From positions 124,974 through 188,973 of the forward strand of contig PCUV01000114.1 of the NCBI GenBank assembly GCA_002786915.1: DNA of 64,000 nt, given 5' to 3'. The notes below the pieces were generated by a model. That model saw only the letters and a list, made by a program, of their open reading frames with translations. It ran no database searches and was not told the DNA's origin. Origin of the DNA: Comamonadaceae bacterium CG12_big_fil_rev_8_21_14_0_65_59_15 (GTDB taxonomy: Bacteria > Pseudomonadota > Gammaproteobacteria > Burkholderiales > Burkholderiaceae_C). Shown here piece by piece: positions 63,153-64,000 of this stretch (positions are counted from its first letter, which is position 1; each line of letters opens with the position of its first letter). Position numbers and translations under genes: made by a program.

Positions 63153-64000
63153 CGTCAAACGTGGCTATGTACGGCCTTTGGATCTCAAAAATGGTCATGT
63201 GGATATGACACACGGCTCAGGCGGGCGCGCCATGGTGCAACTCATCAGCGAACTGTTCGCCAAACACCTGGGCAATACCTATCTGGGCCAGGGCAACGAC
63301 GGCGCGGTGCTGCCCGCGCCCGTACTGGACGGCCAACCCGCGCGGCTGGTGATGTCCACCGACTGCCATGTGGTGTCGCCGCTGTTTTTCCCCGGGGGCG
63401 ATATCGGCTGCCTGTCGGTGCACGGCACGCTCAACGACGTGGCGGTGATGGGGGCCAAACCTTTGTATTTGGCCGCAGGCTTCATTCTGGAAGAAGGCTT
63501 TGCGCTGGGTGATCTGGCGCGCATCGTTGAATCCATGGCGCAAGCGGCACGCGACGCTGGTGTGCCGGTGGTCACCGGCGACACCAAGGTGGTGGAGCGC
63601 GGCAAGGGCGACGGTATTTTCATCACCACCACCGGGGTCGGGGTGTTGCCAGAAGGCGTTGAACTGGGTGGTGCGCGCGTGCGGCCAGGGGATGCCATCC
63701 TCGTCTCGGGCACGCTGGGCGACCACGGCGTGGCCATCATGAGCCAGCGCGAAAACCTGTCGTTTGACGCCGTGATCCAGTCCGATACCGCTGCGCTGCA
63801 TACGCTGGTGGCAGCGGTGTTGGCCACCGGTGCCGACGTGCGCTGCCTGCGCGACCCCACGCGCGGCGGGCTGGCCTCTACGCTGAACGAGATCGCCGGG
63901 CAAAGTGGTGTTGGCATGATGCTGCACGAGAAAGCCATCCCGATCCAACCCGTGGTGGCGGCTGCGTGCGAGTTTTTGGGGCTGGACCCGCTGTACGTGG
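63145..64000 (+). CDS. hypE: Hydrogenase expression/formation protein HypE, truncated by window end
   Basis: ATG 63145 overlapping the hypD stop; 'MTHGSGGRAMVQLISELFAKHLGNTYLGQGNDGAVL...RLVMSTDCHVVSPLFFPGGDIGCLSVHGTLNDVAVMGAKP'; frame open to window end. Confidence 0.95.
   Translation, partial: MSDVKRGYVRPLDLKNGHVDMTHGSGGRAMVQLISELFAKHLGNTYLGQGNDGAVLPAPVLDGQPARLVMSTDCHVVSPLFFPGGDIGCLSVHGTLNDVAVMGAKPLYLAAGFILEEGFALGDLARIVESMAQAARDAGVPVVTGDTKVVERGKGDGIFITTTGVGVLPEGVELGGARVRPGDAILVSGTLGDHGVAIMSQRENLSFDAVIQSDTAALHTLVAAVLATGADVRCLRDPTRGGLASTLNEIAGQSGVGMMLHEKAIPIQPVVAAACEFLGLDPLYV

Noticed and set aside
1-64000. Search by eye for tRNA/rRNA genes, CRISPR arrays, integrases and intact transposases
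   Set aside because: No convincing candidates seen; absence is limited by manual reading

Overview
64 kb of a GC-rich beta-proteobacterial chromosome. Gene content looks like Comamonadaceae/Rhodoferax, but that placement is an inference from protein style, not a search. No rRNA, tRNA, CRISPR array or intact transposase was seen. Blocks in order: (1) envelope/surface genes at 0-12 kb: AI-2E transporter tail, DUF4398 and OmpA lipoproteins, a two-partner secretion pair (FhaC/ShlB-type TpsB plus an ESPR/FHA/YDG exoprotein), an L,D-transpeptidase-like protein, a Big_5 + DUF3494 ice-binding-like lipoprotein, OmpA and BON proteins; (2) a dense two-component/c-di-GMP/CheB-CheR signalling block at 12-31 kb; (3) a ferritin-like diiron protein, a YXWGXW protein and a giant cyclic beta-1,2-glucan synthase-like gene at 31-41 kb; (4) HD-GYP, HigBA-type TA, a decayed response regulator, BON, PLD and AsmA genes at 41-49 kb; (5) ccdAB-nikR divergent from a complete Hyb-type [NiFe]-hydrogenase structural plus hyp maturation operon at 50-64 kb, with hypE truncated by the window end. 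The most novel signal is a recurring 20-bp intergenic palindrome, TC(K/C)GTGC-N6-GCAC(A/C)GA, found about 12-13 times. Essentially all copies lie 30-140 bp upstream of envelope/stress/signalling genes. Two copies sit exactly 73 bp upstream of each of two divergent signalling genes, one of which leads into a Crp/Fnr-family regulator. I propose an undescribed Crp/Fnr-type regulon. Other notable items: three lesions plus one remnant in signalling genes (10-bp tandem duplication in a CheB-CheR fusion, about 13-nt deletion of the EGVE motif in an EAL gene, in-frame amber in a response regulator, orphan GGDEF tail), an asmA 5' fragment duplicated next to the palindrome, a REPIN-like hairpin inside the hyp operon, a sigma54-like promoter and a perfect 16-bp palindrome in the nikR/hydrogenase intergenic region, and a hemerythrin gene within the hydrogenase operon.
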